The notes: a model not told the origin generated them from the sequence alone. A stretch of 64,000 nucleotides of DNA from Pegea sp. RAD2-039 (GCA_034620365.1 JAQGEQ010000126.1:248001-312000); one strand, 5' to 3'. Counted from the stretch's first letter, positions 1-18,274 are shown. Made by a program: numbers and translations.

Positions 1-768
1 TCGTCAAACTTCCAAAGTATCTAAATTGAAGAAACTGAGACGATGTTTATAACTATCGTATTTAATATTAAGTTTCTTGCATATGAACCTCGTAAATGTC
101 GCCTGAACAGACTCGATTTTTTTTAGCTCACAAAAAATAATTATTACTTTTACCCTTGAAAAACACTGTATGCCACTCATCTTACAAATAAATTGTTTTG
201 CAAACATATAGTCAACTTATTTCTATATAGTGAAACTATTGCAGATGGTAAATATAATGAAATAATCAAATTGTCGTTTGCATATCACATAACTTTTCAT
301 ATCTAAATCACTAATTATTTTTTCAAAGACTTTTTTAATTATTTAAGAAAAATTTTTTTTCTAAATTTGTTTTTCATCATCTATACTCTCTACAATAAAT
401 TGCTTTTGTGATAAGCATAGATTTTTATTCGTAAATGTCTGTGATAACAATTAGTAACTTGAAGAAATGTTAAGTAACCTTGTAAATTAACTTTCCATTT
501 GTTAGAAATCAATCAGCTAGCATTTTCTATGTCATATTAACGAATATAACTTGTAAGCATTTAAATAAAAATCTAAGATCTTTTTCACAGCCTGGAAAAA
601 ACAAGCACATTTATTAGACGAAAGATCATAATAAAACCCAATAAGCTTTATAAAATGATTAAAGCATTTACAGTAAGGTAAATGTATAAGGTAGTAAAAA
701 ATATTGATCCAAAAAGAGTCCAGTAGAAATATGCAAACTTTGGTGATTTTTTCAAGCTTCAAAAAGTT
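1..768. other. AT-rich flank, no gene seen
   Basis: Downstream (3') side of the minus-strand seven-helix gene. The short open frames here are AT-rich and lack recognisable motifs or plausible splice partners. I see no RNA gene or repeat. Confidence 0.5.
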
Positions 769-2460
769 TCAAATTTCAACCGATCTATAATCAATTCTTC
801 CAGTTTGTGAACTCGAAGACTGATTAATGGCAGAAAGTTTTAAATTTTTTTTTGTCTTCCTTCTTCTTAAACAAAATGGCAAAAGAATTTTTCGACATCT
901 ACGTAAGACTCCAACCGAACAGAAAATATTAATTAAAAGATTGAAACCGTAAAATATAATACCAAGGTTTGTAAACTCATATAAATAAAGTGTACACGTT
1001 ACTATATTGGCAGTCAAGTTCACAAAAACACAAATGAAAGTTATACAGCAGCACCTTTTAATCAAATCTATCATCCGTATTTCATATCTTCGATATGTTT
1101 TCAACGAGGAGCCTTGTACAGATACTGTTGACTTCATACTGGAACGTAGCTTCTGTGTCAAACTTCTTCTCACTAAAGTATGTTCGGGTTTGTTTGTCGA
1201 ATCGGCCCAAGCAGAATCAGGTTGAAGAATCTTACTGGTTTGTAAGCGATGTTTTATTAACGGATACACAAACAAAGGAAGCAGCGCGAAGTGTGTACAT
1301 GTACTGTTGGTGGCACTTAGAAAAATTTGAATTTTTTCTAATCGTTGTTTTGATAGAAAATTTGATTTATCAACGCTATAAAAACAAAGTATAGAAAGAC
1401 TATTTTGGCTGATATAACAAACTGTTAAAAAAGCTAAAACAGCCCAACTACCAATCCAAAAATGTTTTGTGTACATGTATGAAATAGAGTTGTTTGAGTA
1501 GAAAAGTTTTTGACGAAGCCAAAAGATAAAATAAATTGAATAAATTGATGTACTGTAAATAATCTTTTGTATAACAGTCAAAAATGGTCGTATTTTATTT
1601 AGGCGTTCGTTGTTTATCTCACAAAACGGAAAAATGACTTTATCAATAAGAATTGATAAAAAAAATACTGTACTTATGATAGATGCCCATAATAATATCC
1701 ACCTAAAATAATACAAATTTATCATTTGCAAAGCTAATTAAACTATTTCAAAGTTTGTTCTTTTTTGTTAACTTAATATTTTTTTAGACTAGTTTTAACT
1801 ATAAATAACTAATTATATTTATGTAAATGTAAATAAATATTTACTTTATTATATCATTTTATAAAAGACTAAGATAAAAACGAAAATCGATTGTTTTTGT
1901 TATGAAATGTCAATTACAAATTGGTATGGAGTTTGTGGTACAAAATATTTCAAATTTAATATCTCTTGTTATTCTATCATTGATAGAAATCGTTTAAAGT
2001 AATATTTATTGTTCGGAAGTAGGAAATATTTGATATCTACGTTATTTGTTTAATAAAACTGAACGTATGACCGATAGAACACAAAAAAGACTAAAAAAAC
2101 AATCTTTTCTGTTTGTATTTTTATTTGGTTCTTTTAGTATTTATAAATACTCTTTCAAAAGAAATCATTAACTACTAATGAGAAACTAACTCACCGCAAG
2201 CACCTTACTCCTTTCTTTGAAATCACTCTAGATGACTTACATTCATTCAAAACCAAAACAAAAAAGACGTAGAAACAGAGAAAAGTGAAAATGGGTAAGA
2301 TGACGTAAGAGGCTTGCTTCCAAACATCATCAGTCCTTGAAAGATTTTTTATGATATCTTCTGAAATACTGGTCGTTGTGAAAAATGATTTGTTTGTTTT
2401 ATAATCTCTTTCATCAAGATTTCTACTACTATTAGTTTTAAAATTTTTCATGTTTTCCAC
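769..2460 (-). CDS. Putative seven-transmembrane protein, unassigned family
   Basis: Two coding exons on the minus strand, 2460-2204 and 1702-769, give a 396-residue protein; the phase (2) matches only if the donor is AG|GTGCTT, a weak donor, so the junction is moderately sure. The N-terminus has NxS sequons (NSS, NLS) and no clear signal peptide. Seven hydrophobic stretches follow: YVILPIFTFLCFYVFFVL, then WILLWASIISTVFFLSILI, a helix around YSTSIYSIYFIFW, FWIGSWAVLAFLTVCYI, one around HFALLPLFVYPLI, CCITFICVFVNLTANIV, and LGIIFYGFNLLINIF. A basic, Ser-rich loop of about 60 residues separates helices 5 and 6, and the tail is basic and Ser-rich. That layout resembles a G-protein-coupled receptor, but I find no DRY, NPxxY or other family signature, so I do not assign a family. 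It could also be a different polytopic protein. Confidence 0.6.
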
Positions 2461-5400
2461 AAACCTTCTCTAAGTTTGTTTTTCCTGACACAATCTAAAC
2501 AAAACAACTATTTGTATTTGTTAAATATTTTTTATCATGAATATTAATTGATTAATTATTGATTAAAACTTCGATAATTTTTAAATATAAGACAACCAAT
2601 TTTAGGTTTCAAATTATAGATAGTTACAAGTCCTAGTATCTTTATTCACTCTATCAATAAAAAAGTTTTTAAATCATTCTTCACAAATAATATATAGTTT
2701 TGATTTTCTAATACGTAGAAAACAAATGAGATTTGTTCAATTTTATATAAAATCATTTATATCTCTCAGTAAAATTGCATAAATAGTAACATTAGTAAAA
2801 ACTGTAAATGCAACTTTTAAAAATCGTTCAATTTAAACAATGATAAAAACTTTGTTTTGAACTATCTAACCTAGATCTAATTCTGTATTAAAAACAAAAA
2901 ATTTGAGGAAGAAACAATTACGTCGAAACAAAAAAATCTTCGTTCTACAACTTCATGTCAAAGGATCTTTTGTAAATAAGAAGCCTTGCGCTTTGTTCAA
3001 AAAGCTTTTAGCAGTTGCCAACTACAGCTAATGAAGCTTTTAATAACTTTTGTAATTAATTATCTATAAAAGAATAACAACTAATGGATGCATTAATTTG
3101 GTGAAAAAATTTGATTATCATAAATTTTTAAAACATTATTTCAGTTAATTCAATAATTTACAACTTTGAAATTGAAAAAATATTTACTTTATCAAGTTTC
3201 TTTTGTCTTTGAATTAGATAAAAATAAAATTTTTTGTGAAATAGTATATTTCATTATTATTATTATTATTTATGTAATATATAAAAAATATAATGTAAAC
3301 AATAATTAGAAAAAATAATTATAGAAATCGTAGAATCTTTAATGAAATTATTAAAAATAAATACATTTTTGAGATTCATCTTTAAATCCTTAAATATTTG
3401 CAACATTTTTATTTAATCACAACGACATTTGAAAACGACTTTATATATATTGACTTTGGTGACTTTAACATCTTGTGAAATTGATTTTTCGTGTCCTACA
3501 TAAAAACGATTTTATCAAATTAATAAAACATATCTCCTTTTACTTTTTCCATGATTTAACAATTACTTTATGTTTAATTCAACTTGAATATTTCATAAAT
3601 TTATTCATAAATGTTCAAATTTTAGCAAAAAGTTAAAAAACTTATTTCTTCAATATTTTCAATAAAAGCTTGAACATTTTTTTAATATTTAAAGAGAAAA
3701 AACTTTAAAAAAACAATTTTTTTACAGAAAGATCTTAAAAACAATTTTAATTCTATTCAAACAAAAACTAAACTTAAAATAATAAACAATTATATATAAA
3801 ATAACTAAATCTTTTAATAAAAAATATCTTTGAAGATATCTTGAAGCTTTTTATTTAAATCTGAACTTTGATATGCCTTATGAAGGTTTCTCTTTCAGTA
3901 AATCATTATATATTTATTAATTTAAAATTAAAACATTTTATATGTAAACACTAAACATCAAACTTGACAAATTGACAGCTTCAATTTTGTAAAATGATGT
4001 TTCATTAATTATTGTTGGTATTTACTCGATTAACTGGTAAATAAATATTCGAAAAAACTAAACAGAATGGTTGTCGATTTGTTCTCCCTTCGGATTAGTA
4101 GAATAGGTTATAGTCAAAAAAGTGCTAAATTTAAAAGAGGTTTACTAATAAATCTCAAACCTTCAAGCTTTGAATCATACAATCAGTCCTTTTCAATTAA
4201 GCTACAATAACTTTTACTTTTTGAAAGAAACAGATAATGAAATAAAACTTTTATTTTGAATATTAAGCACTATATGCTTTTGCTTAAACTAAGATTTTGT
4301 GCAAATTTATTAACGCGAAATTACATTTAAATTATTATTAGCTGATGAGCCATCTGCACTAAGTAGCATATGTTTAGTCTGATCAAAGTACCCTTCTATA
4401 ACTGAATAACAAAATTTAACAACTAAAAACTGCTTGTAATATCTGTACTTTTTTTATTGATGAAATTTTATAGATTTTTGAAACTAAATGTTGTGAATTA
4501 GACGAATTTATCCAAAAGTTATCATTTTTTAGAGCATTTTAAGCAAATATTAACAGTCAAATAATCTGTTAAACTAAATATTTGTTATTTAGTGAAGACA
4601 TTTTAAATAATTAGGCTATTAAAAATTAAAAAAAGGAATATTTATAAGAATTTTATCAAACTTTTGTATCCAGGAAAATTAATTTATCTATGATAACAAG
4701 ATTAAATCTATTTTAAATTAAGTTAAATATTTTAATCAGTTAACAAATAACATTTTCAAAAAAGCCATATTGTCTTCTGTGCAAATTTGATATTTAATTC
4801 GATTTTTTTTTCACTAAAAATCTGTTGAAAAATGTTTGTAAATCTGATTATATTTGCTTATATTCTATTTGAAGAAAGTCTCCTTTTTTAAATAAATGTT
4901 TTCACAACATCCAACTAAATCAATATATCACTTCAACTTTAAATCAATGTAATTAAAAAATGGTCCTTCTTCAAACAATTACAGGTGCCAGTCATTCTTT
5001 TGTTCGCTCTTTTATTAAGCACTTATTAAAGTATTTTATTTGTTTACGATATTTGTTTGGATGGTTTTAAATTTTATAATTAATTCAAGAACATTTATGA
5101 AAATTCAATAGCACAAATAAACTAATTTTATATTTGTTAGTGTGATAAATTGAATGTTTACAACAATTTGATATTTACACAATGATTTATCAAAAATTTC
5201 CTACATCTTTACATTATTAGACAAAACTGTAAACTAGAACCCTAGCAACAAGATATATCTTGTATTTTTCGGTAAAAATATTTTTGCAAAAGTAAATAAT
5301 AACGATAAATTTATGGAATTTGTATTTATTTAGAAAAGCTTTCTTTTATAAAAATCTACAAATTGTTTCAGTTTTCTTCTTTTTATTTATTATTATCATT

Positions 5401-7727
5401 ATTATTTTCTTGCGAAAGTTCATATTATGTTTATGTTGTTTACCAAGATTATAGATTTATCTATTAAAATCGCCCATAAACTACTTGATAACATATTTCT
5501 TTCTAAAACAAACTTTGTGACTACCAAAAATCTTAATAAAATCTGTTATTTACCCACAACAATCTTTAAGGTAAGTTTTTTATAAATTTTCAATTACAAT
5601 TACAACAAATTCAATTTATATTTAGTAACTGTAAACAGAAGTTGCTCTTTGATTTAGAAAAAAAAATCTAAATCATTCATATCTTAATACTGTTTGTTGA
5701 TCTATTTCCAAAAGACTCACTTTACTATAACCTTTCTATGTAATCAACAATAAAACAGATGTAAACATGAAAAGCTCTCATTTCTTCTCATGACTGTTTA
5801 CAAATTTTATAGTCTGAATTTTGTCTATATCATAAAGATTTCTACTATTTAACTGACAAACCATTTTATGAGAAAACTAGACACAGTTTTCAAAACTTAG
5901 TTAAATATTAACATGAAAACCTTCTCAAACTATTAACTAGACATAAAGCTTAGAATTGTAATTATTTTAAAACTGTTCATTTAAAGTTTAACGTCACTGT
6001 AAACTCATTTACACTATTTGAAAAATTGGTGTAAATTTTTAACATTTAATATGAGACAATTTTTATATATCAAAAGCAAAGCAACTAAAACAGATTTAAA
6101 CATATTCTAAGTAAATTGAAGTAACAATTTTCAAAAATAAAATTGTAATGAAAGCTGTATCAGAAGCTTTTGGTATGAAATAATTACTTCTTATTCTGTT
6201 ATGTTTTAGTTGAACTTTGAATATTTTAATCTAATAGATTAACTTCTATATACTGAAAGTATTTGAAACGAGGAGTTTATTTTATACAAGTATACTTTGA
6301 AAATGGATATTACAGATATTATCCTAAACAATTTGAATTTTGAACAATTTGCTTTCCAAAAGGTTGAAAAATAAATAACATTTAATAAAAACTAGATTAT
6401 TAAAAATCAAGGATTCGATTTTTTTATATTTAGAATAATCGATATATATTTGTGTAAAATTCACAAAGAAGTTGGCTTTCTAAATAGAGAGAACTAAATA
6501 TCTAGATTTTATTTCTTCATTAGAAACTCATTGAGAAGCGCACTTAATGAGACAAGTCAGCACCTTCTACCACAAAATATTCAAGCACATAGTCTTGTTG
6601 TAAGCCCGGCTTTGAATAGAGATCTTTAAATTAGTCTGAAATCGAAATACTGTTAAAAAATACCCAAAAGTATTTTTATTTTTAAAAAAACGTTTTTCGA
6701 CCTCCAAAGATTTGTGTGTGAGATAATTTAAAACCTTTAAATTTAATAACGTAATCATTACCCTTAATAGTTTTGGTATTTATAATATAAATGTAAAACA
6801 TAAAATGGAAAAAAGTTAAAATAAAATCTGAGTAGTTTTAGAAAGCTACAATAACAAACGTGCTTTTTGTAAATAGTCTGAATTTGTCTGCCATTCATAA
6901 ACTTTCAATCGATAGCTGTTAACAGAAAAAAGTTTGTGTTCAGCAAAGAAAGGTTTTGTTGTGTGTTTTATACAAGCAGTTCTCGTGTTTTTCTTTAGTT
7001 CTTCAAATTTGAAAGCAACTTCAAGCACTATTGACAATAGCTCGTTCTGTCTTGTTAAGTGTAATAAAAGTAGCAAGCACATGCAAAGTTGCTACTTCTG
7101 AGCAGAAAACAGTTGAGTATAAAATGTTTTACTGAACTTAGTACTTTGAAAATCAGTTTATGATTTGGTGTTAGTAATTGATAAATTGATAAGAAAACTT
7201 TAGACCCTTTTTAATTATTATTTTTTATTATTTTTATAATCGGTACATTTTTTTCGATTTTAAAAGGTGACATATTCGAAAGAGACAAGTTGTTTAAAAA
7301 ATCTGCATCTTGAAATTCTTTAAATAGAGTTTGCAAACCTTCAAAATTTTATAAATTAAACAGATATTTAAAATAATCTCAAGCTTTGTTTGAAAGAAGG
7401 TTGAAATGCTAAATCGACTACCAATTAGTTTTTAAGTAGTTTGTATATTTTATTTTATTTTATGATTTATCGATAGTTTAATAAGAGTTTACCACGAGTT
7501 ATATCAAGCTTTTTTCTTGATGTAAAAATCTAGAATAGTTGAATTTATTACTTACAAGTGTTTAGATTTTAGCTGCTTTTCAAATTCAAGTTTACTATCA
7601 GATGATCCGAGATTTTGACAGTTTAAAATGTAAAGTTAAGTATTTTCTACGATTTATTTTTTTATTATAAGGTATATAAACCGTTTTTTAATATTTAAAC
7701 AGAAAATTAAAAAACTTTTGTTATACC
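2461..7727. other. Long AT-rich intergenic region
   Basis: More than 5 kb with no recognisable gene. A 78-codon open frame at 7082-6846 (-) and a 63-codon one at 6758-6567 (-) have no motif I know and no supporting exons. A perfect 9-bp inverted repeat (AAGTAGCAA / TTGCTACTT) lies at 7068-7097. The region could hold promoters of the flanking genes, but nothing specific is visible. Confidence 0.5.
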
Positions 7728-8396
7728 ATGAGCTCAACTAAAAGAAAATTTACTAAATTTGAGAGTGAGAAAAAAATACAAGAAAGTAGAAGGAAGAATC
7801 AAGAAAGCTCCGATGAAGATGAAGATGAGGCGTTCTCATTTGCAGATTTAGTTCGGGTAACTTCTTATTTAGCTTCATTAATTTTTGTAAAATAATGAAA
7901 TATATTTCGTAAAAATTTAAACAAATTGTTTTTTAATATAAAATTTAATTTTTGACAAATAACCACTTACAGTGTTTTAATAATGACTCAAAACTATTGA
8001 CGCCTTTTGAAATCCTTAATTAATTTTGACTCATTCTAAAAATTTTAAATAAAGGCTTTAACTGGCGGTGACAGTTCAAAAGGAGAAAACGCAATTGATA
8101 CTTTAAAAGAGACATTCAAGATCTTGGACTGTGATGGAGATGGATTCATTACATTGCCAGACTTACGTAAAGCCATGAACGGTTTTCATGAGGTTGATGA
8201 TGAAGATACAACAGAAAACGATCCTGATGACGCAGAGCTTGTTGAGATGATTACAGCAGCTGATGATGAAGGAAACGGTCGAATAACTTTTAAAAGTTTT
8301 GTCAAAATGATTGATCCAAAGTTAGCTGAAAAGAGTTTTTCTTCACAGAGTTACTTAAAAGTTGCAAGATCTAGTTTAAAAGCTACTAACAAATAA
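7728..8396 (+). CDS. Small EF-hand (centrin/calmodulin-like) protein
   Basis: Exons 7728-7856 and 8055-8396 join in phase 0 to give 156 residues. The first 35 residues are basic then acidic (runs of K/R, then SSDEDEDE), as in centrin-like N-termini. The first EF-hand, around residues 65-85, has a good loop DCDGDGFITLPD with Asp rather than Glu at the last position. A second, near residues 107-127, reads DDEGNGRITFKS and lacks several liganding side chains, so it probably binds calcium poorly or not at all. Centrin and calmodulin carry four EF-hands; only two are visible here, so this is a divergent or half-size relative. A likely start is the ATG preceded by the sequence ATACC. A polyadenylation signal AATAAA follows at 8413. 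Partner and pathway cannot be told. Confidence 0.75.
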
Positions 8397-11095
8397 TAAT
8401 TAAAGAAAATATAATAAAGAAATTTAATAATCAGCTGACCTCTGATCCCATTTTAAGATTTTAGAACATTTTTTATATTTGCTATTTAAGAAACTCAAAG
8501 TTGTTACTCAAAATATTTCAAAAAAATTTTTTCAGAGCAAATTTTTATACTATTCAAGCTTTACAAATAAAATAATATTACAAAAAAGTTTTACGAGTTC
8601 TGCAAGCAGTTTTTAAAGATTTTATTAGTTTGGTTTTAACTTTTAAAAATTCGATGTTGTTAAGTGTGACAATCAAATAAAGCTTGAAGTTGTAAATATC
8701 TTCAACCATCAGAAGAATATTCTATAAGTTTGTTTATTCAAATTCCTTGTAAAAACTATTTACCATTTAATAGAGTTTTATACAAATGATCTTTGCATCA
8801 ATCCTTCATTTGCAAAAATTATTTACTAAATTTAATCAATCTGTCAGAAAACATTTGTAAAACTATTCAACTTTAATATATACTTATCTTTGCTCAATAA
8901 ATTAAAAAGCTTTAAATGTGATGAAATATTGTTCTGAAGTTTTATTAAACTTTACCAAATCAGATTTTTAATTAAAACACTGAACAAATTTACAAGTCCC
9001 AAATAATACTTGAAATTCAAATAACTACATCAATAAAATTTGATTTAAATCAACTTTCTGTAAATAAATAATGTCAACCAATTTAATTTGTAGTTTAGTA
9101 TTAAACAAAATCATTAACTTAAAGGAGTTGTAACTAATTTCATTAAAAATTATTTTATAAAGTTTTAGTAGTATTTGGTAAAAAATCAATAGCTACGCTT
9201 AGATATTTCAACTTTTGTGTAATTGTAAGGATTTTAATGACTTCCTATAATTTAAGATAAAAATCATAATATTTTTTGTATAATTGTTAGTTCAAAGCTT
9301 TTTAATTTTAGCTTCATAAGAACTTAAGCTGAACTGAATATAGTTACACCCAAAAAGTTTCAAAGAAAGTTTCAATTCAAACTACTGTTTAGATTACATA
9401 CTACAAAGCTCATACCATGATTAGTTTATGGTATTATTACAACAACATCTTATTAATTGAGCAAATATTAAAGTGCTTTTTCAAAAGTTAAGATTTGTAT
9501 TCTGAGAATTATTCTTTTAATTAAATCAAAGAAATATATAATTCTAAATTTTAATCCTAATTTATTGATAATATTATTTTAATTTACATTTGAATGTGTA
9601 AAACTATTATTTTTTATGATAGCCACAAAGTAAACAATTATTTTATGTAATACCCCTCTAACAAATTTACTAAAACCCTTCTTTAATTATTTGTTGTCTT
9701 AAATATTCAAAATCAATAATAACAAATGTTTTAATTAATTCAATTATCTTATTTTTAAGGTATAAATCAAAATTAACACTTAAGCTTGCATTATTTAAAA
9801 TTATATTAAAAAATTTATAAAATCAATTTAAATTTTTACTAAAGATACAAATAACATTTTTTTCTGTCAAAATCATTAAGTTCACCAAAGTTTTATGGAA
9901 CTATAAGTTTAAGTTATTGAATTATACGGTTAAAATAAAGATATATTGATAATATTGAAAATTATATTTATCATTTTAACAAATTCTGGTAACCAAAGGT
10001 TACTAACAATTCTGAAGCTGTATACTAATCGTTTTTAATTAAATATTATAAGCTTAAAAATATTTGTGAAAATTAAACTGTCTTCAAGAAACAAGGCTAC
10101 TAATTACAAAATTGAAAATGGAGAAAACAAAGCTAGAAAAATTTATCTTTTGAGATAACTTAAAGAGATAATAGCTTTTTGTTTTATAGAAATGTATTTT
10201 TTTAACTTACTTTAATCGATTATCTTTTAATCTTTATTCATAATATTAATTTATACTTTTCCATCAACGCTGCTTCCAAAACACCCTATGTTAAGGCGAC
10301 CATAATCAACTATGCTTACAAAATACAGACTTTTTGGTCACGTCTTTAGAACGAACCGCTTATTCAAAATTGTATTGCATGACAAAGTGCCATCCGGCTG
10401 TAAAATCTGGTAAAATCTTCGTTGAAACAGTTGGATATACAATGCAAGCAGCTGTCTCAGCTTGTAGCAGGTTGAGCAGCGTGTAAAAGTTTTATCAATA
10501 GTGTATCAACATCTTTTGCGACCGAGCCAAGGCTGTAGAAAAAAAGAGAAAGCACAACAAACATAAGGAACTGTCACCGAAAATCTGAAGAAAATGTGGT
10601 CGGGCGTATCTTTCATGCTTATTTAATAAAAACTGTGTCTCCCAAAAGAAAACGAAACTGTATATCATCTTTTTGTTGCTTATTGCATCTCTCATACATA
10701 TTTTTTCTCAGTGCATGATTATCTATTTACTATTTTCATACCTTCGAAACATTGGCGATAATTTTGTTTAAAAGTCTAATTAATGTTAGTTTAGATATCT
10801 GTTATAATAACTATATAAAGTAAAATAAAAAATATGAAATTATAAAAACGAGAATTTAAATTTAAAAATACTTTAAGTTTTGCGTATGATGAAACAGATT
10901 TTACATATGATTATAATATTTAATTTGAATTTTTACAAAAAATAAAATTACAAAAGCTTATAGGCCCTTTTCGTCGTTATTCACGTTATAAAAACAAATA
11001 TAAAAACAAAACAATAAATAACCGAATGAAGTGTTAAGAACTACCGGCAACTGTGAACAGTTAGATTTATCAACCAATTTAATAAATTATTTAAT
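8397..11095. other. AT-rich intergenic region with a LINE relic
   Basis: No gene is visible apart from the LINE fragment listed at about 10.26-10.70 kb. The last 150 bases before XYLB (around 10.97-11.09 kb) are slightly more GC-rich and could hold the XYLB promoter, but no defined element is recognisable. Confidence 0.5.
10262..10700 (+). mobile_element. Decayed LINE fragment, C-terminal end of reverse transcriptase ORF
   Basis: In one forward frame the segment reads MLRRP, stop, STMLTKYRLFGHVFRTNRLF and then KIVLHDKVPSGCK, with further stops after it. The pattern 'R[LW]FGHV.R...L.K..L.G....G' is the familiar end of non-LTR retrotransposon polyproteins just after the reverse transcriptase domain. 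The copy is short, has several stops, and is noticeably less AT-rich than its surroundings. The family cannot be fixed from this piece; boundaries are approximate. It differs from the LINE remnant near 44 kb. Confidence 0.55.
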
Positions 11096-15502
<4,407 letters not shown>

Positions 15503-15948
15503 TCTTTACATGATTTAAATATATAAACTGATTTATACTTCAGTTTAATATTTAACTAATTGCTAATATGAGATGCAGCTAGCAACAAGTAATTTTACTA
15601 ATTGGTGCTAATATATATATAAGATTGCATATTATTGAATAAAATTTAAAAGAAAAATTTGAAATATTCATTATTTAAATATTTCTATAACTATTGTACC
15701 TTATTTTATAAACAATTTTTCATTTAAAACTTCGTGAAAATCTGAAATCCTACAAGTGTTTTGATAATAAGCTCATAAAAACTTTGGAAACTTCTATATG
15801 TTATAATTGATTTATTATCATGATGAAATATAATATTATACATCTAAGCATACAAAGTTTATACTCAATAACCTAAATATAGTATTATGTATTTAAAGGA
15901 GCTAGATTTTAAAAACTATTAAAGTACAAATTTCTCTAATCTTTAAAA
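15503..15948. other. Convergent intergenic gap
   Basis: AT-rich 3' region between XYLB (+) and the minus-strand mitochondrial gene. It holds the XYLB polyadenylation signal at about 15638; nothing else is recognised. Confidence 0.5.
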
Positions 15949-16488
15949 TTAAGCAGAAGGGCTTTCAGAGTTTTTATTCTCTTTACCAACAAGTTTATAA
16001 TAGTTTTGACTTACATAAAAAGCAAATAAACCAGTTATAAACCATAATAAAAAATTAGCCCCAGTGAAAACTTTAAATCCATTTTCTTTCAACAGTCCTA
16101 TAGTATATTCCTTATCTTCATTCATTGCCTGTAAATTTTCATATCTTATTCTATTTGGGACTTCATCTAAGCTTTTAAATCTTCCAATTCGGAATAAGAC
16201 ATACTTTTCAATAGCAGAAAATTCTTTTGTTTCTAATCTGTTTCTTCTGGCTTTTTCATCTTTATTTTTTAGTTCTTTAATCTTTAAATCAATATCAATA
16301 GGCTCAGAAGAAGAAATTTCTGTTTTTAAACCTTTTTTTAAATCATCCAGAGAAATTTTGAACTCTGTAGGCCTACTTTTATCATCTGATATATTTTTTA
16401 ATGATCTTGTGGTTTTGCTAAAGTTTCTATGCAAAGAAAACACTCTACTACTAAATTGTAATAACCTTGATGAGCTTAAAACCATCAT
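15949..16488 (-). CDS. Small mitochondrial membrane protein, possibly FAM162/UPF0389-like
   Basis: A single open frame of 179 residues. The first 30 residues (SSSRLLQFSSRVFSLHRNFS) are rich in Arg and Ser with no acidic residue, a typical mitochondrial presequence. A charged middle part follows, then EKYVLFRIGRFKSLDEVP, which resembles the FAM162/UPF0389 block 'KKILIWSGRFKKEDEIP', and near the end one hydrophobic helix, FLLWFITGLFAFYVS, before a short polar tail. FAM162A in vertebrates is a mitochondrial protein of about 150 residues with one membrane helix near its C-terminus, so size and layout fit. The match is short, so the family name is tentative; mitochondrial targeting is the firmer inference. 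The opposite strand has a long open frame that is a shadow. Confidence 0.6.
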   Translation of the reverse strand: MMVLSSSRLLQFSSRVFSLHRNFSKTTRSLKNISDDKSRPTEFKISLDDLKKGLKTEISSSEPIDIDLKIKELKNKDEKARRNRLETKEFSAIEKYVLFRIGRFKSLDEVPNRIRYENLQAMNEDKEYTIGLLKENGFKVFTGANFLLWFITGLFAFYVSQNYYKLVGKENKNSESPSA

Positions 16489-18274
16489 AGAAAGGATCCT
16501 ACAAAATTTAAAAAAGTTAATGAAGAATAATAATCAAATAATTAATTATTGCAAATCATTATCTAAAGAACTAGTGATTATAAATTATCAAATCAAGCTA
16601 GTAGCTATATGGTTTTCTTTTATAAATAAATTCAAATACAAAATATTTAGATCTAAAATGTATACTAAAATTATAAAACAATTCAATCAGTTTTTTAAAG
16701 CTACAAAATAAAATCACTTCACAAAACTTGAATTTTCCAATTCATGTTTTGGAACTCATGACTAAATGAAGTTTAAAATAAACTTCTTTAAATATCAACT
16801 ATTTATATAATTGAAATAAACTTTTATAAAAAATAACTGTAAAATGAAATACTTGTTTAAAGTTAAAAAGAAAAGTATACAAATAATCTTAGAATGCGAT
16901 ATAAAGGAAATGATATATACAAAAAACTATAAAGTAATAACAAAATAACAATTAAAACATTTATATTTGAACATCAAGTTATTCACCAAAATACATAAAT
17001 GTTGCATTGAAAGCTAATTTTAATGTATAATAAAATTATGAAAACAAAAATTATTATATTAAAAAAAAATGTTTATACTTAAATATCTGCGAAAGCATGA
17101 GAGTGAAAATATTTTTATTAAAATTATTTATTGCTATATAGAAATAAATTTGCCAGATTAAACGCTCGACATTTACAGAAACCTAAGTTTTCAATTATTT
17201 ATTAATTTTGTTTTTTAGCTTGCTACCAGCATACCTCAATAAGTAATCAATATATTAAGAACTTAGGTTTTAAGATATAGTGAGATAATAGAAGAACTAA
17301 TAAATAACATATTAAGTTTTAAGACTCTTAAGCAACTTTTTAAACAGATAAAGCTTACTTAAATAGATTAAGCTCGTGGTCGAAAGTCCTTAAGACTCGC
17401 TTGTTTTTTCAACAGATTGAAAGACTATCTATCTTTTTGGTGATAAAGTTTCTTTGAATAAACGCATTTGCTTTCAGTCTACCTGTTACTGAAATGATTT
17501 TTAAATCTAACCTTTTTCGTGTGAGGTTTTAACTTAATAAATCTATTTATATAAAAATTTTATAAACTATCTCAATAAAAACTTGTTTCTAAAGATTAAC
17601 AATAAATTTACAGCAATCTCAAGAATTTCATTATTTAAGGTAACACCGATAAATTGCATCTAAAGATTTAAATCTCTTTTATTCTTTAAAGAATAAATTT
17701 GGTACTTAACGGTTTTAGAGCAAAAGTTTCTACAAAATCAACCTTTAATTCAATAATATACCCTAACTCTAGGTAAATTTCAACATTTGTTAGACTTTAA
17801 TTTTGTCAATCCGAAATTTAATCAATGGAAAAGTATAAGAAGTTTTTGAAGTTTGAGTTTAAAAAATTGTTGATCATGTTGGTAGGTAAAACGCAATATA
17901 AGCCGAAAAGTGAGTTTGCTTGTATTTTAAAATGTTTCTAAAAGCCTAGAAGTAACTTTGATTGAGCTTCAAATTTGATTTTAATCTTCAGGTATTTGAG
18001 TTTTGAGTATATTACAAATCTTCCAACTATAGAATAATAATGATGAGTAATTAGAATATTCTGGTCATTTTAAACTTACTTTTTATTTGTTTATTTAACT
18101 TTAACTATTGAATAAGATGACATTAAAAGTTAAAACATGAAGAGGAAAGTTTACTTTTGTTTGATGCTGAGATTACTGAAGTAAGAATTTCCTTTTCCGT
18201 CACTTCCTCCTCATTTCATATTTTCACGCAAGTATCATTTCACAATCACGCATTTACTTTAGGAACTTAGTCAT
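16489..18274. other. AT-rich region, no exons found
   Basis: Searched on the minus strand for the integrin exons that should follow the alpha-I domain (FG-GAP repeats, a GAYDW-like motif) and found none. No other gene, RNA or repeat is recognised. Confidence 0.55.

Noticed and set aside
1007-1394. Plus-strand open frames over the seven-helix gene
   Set aside because: Antisense shadows without domain features.
10495-10695. 66-codon minus-strand open frame
   Set aside because: Lies antisense to the LINE relic tail; no motif.
16064-16711. 215-codon plus-strand open frame
   Set aside because: Shadow of the minus-strand mitochondrial protein; hydrophobic AT-rich composition and no motif.
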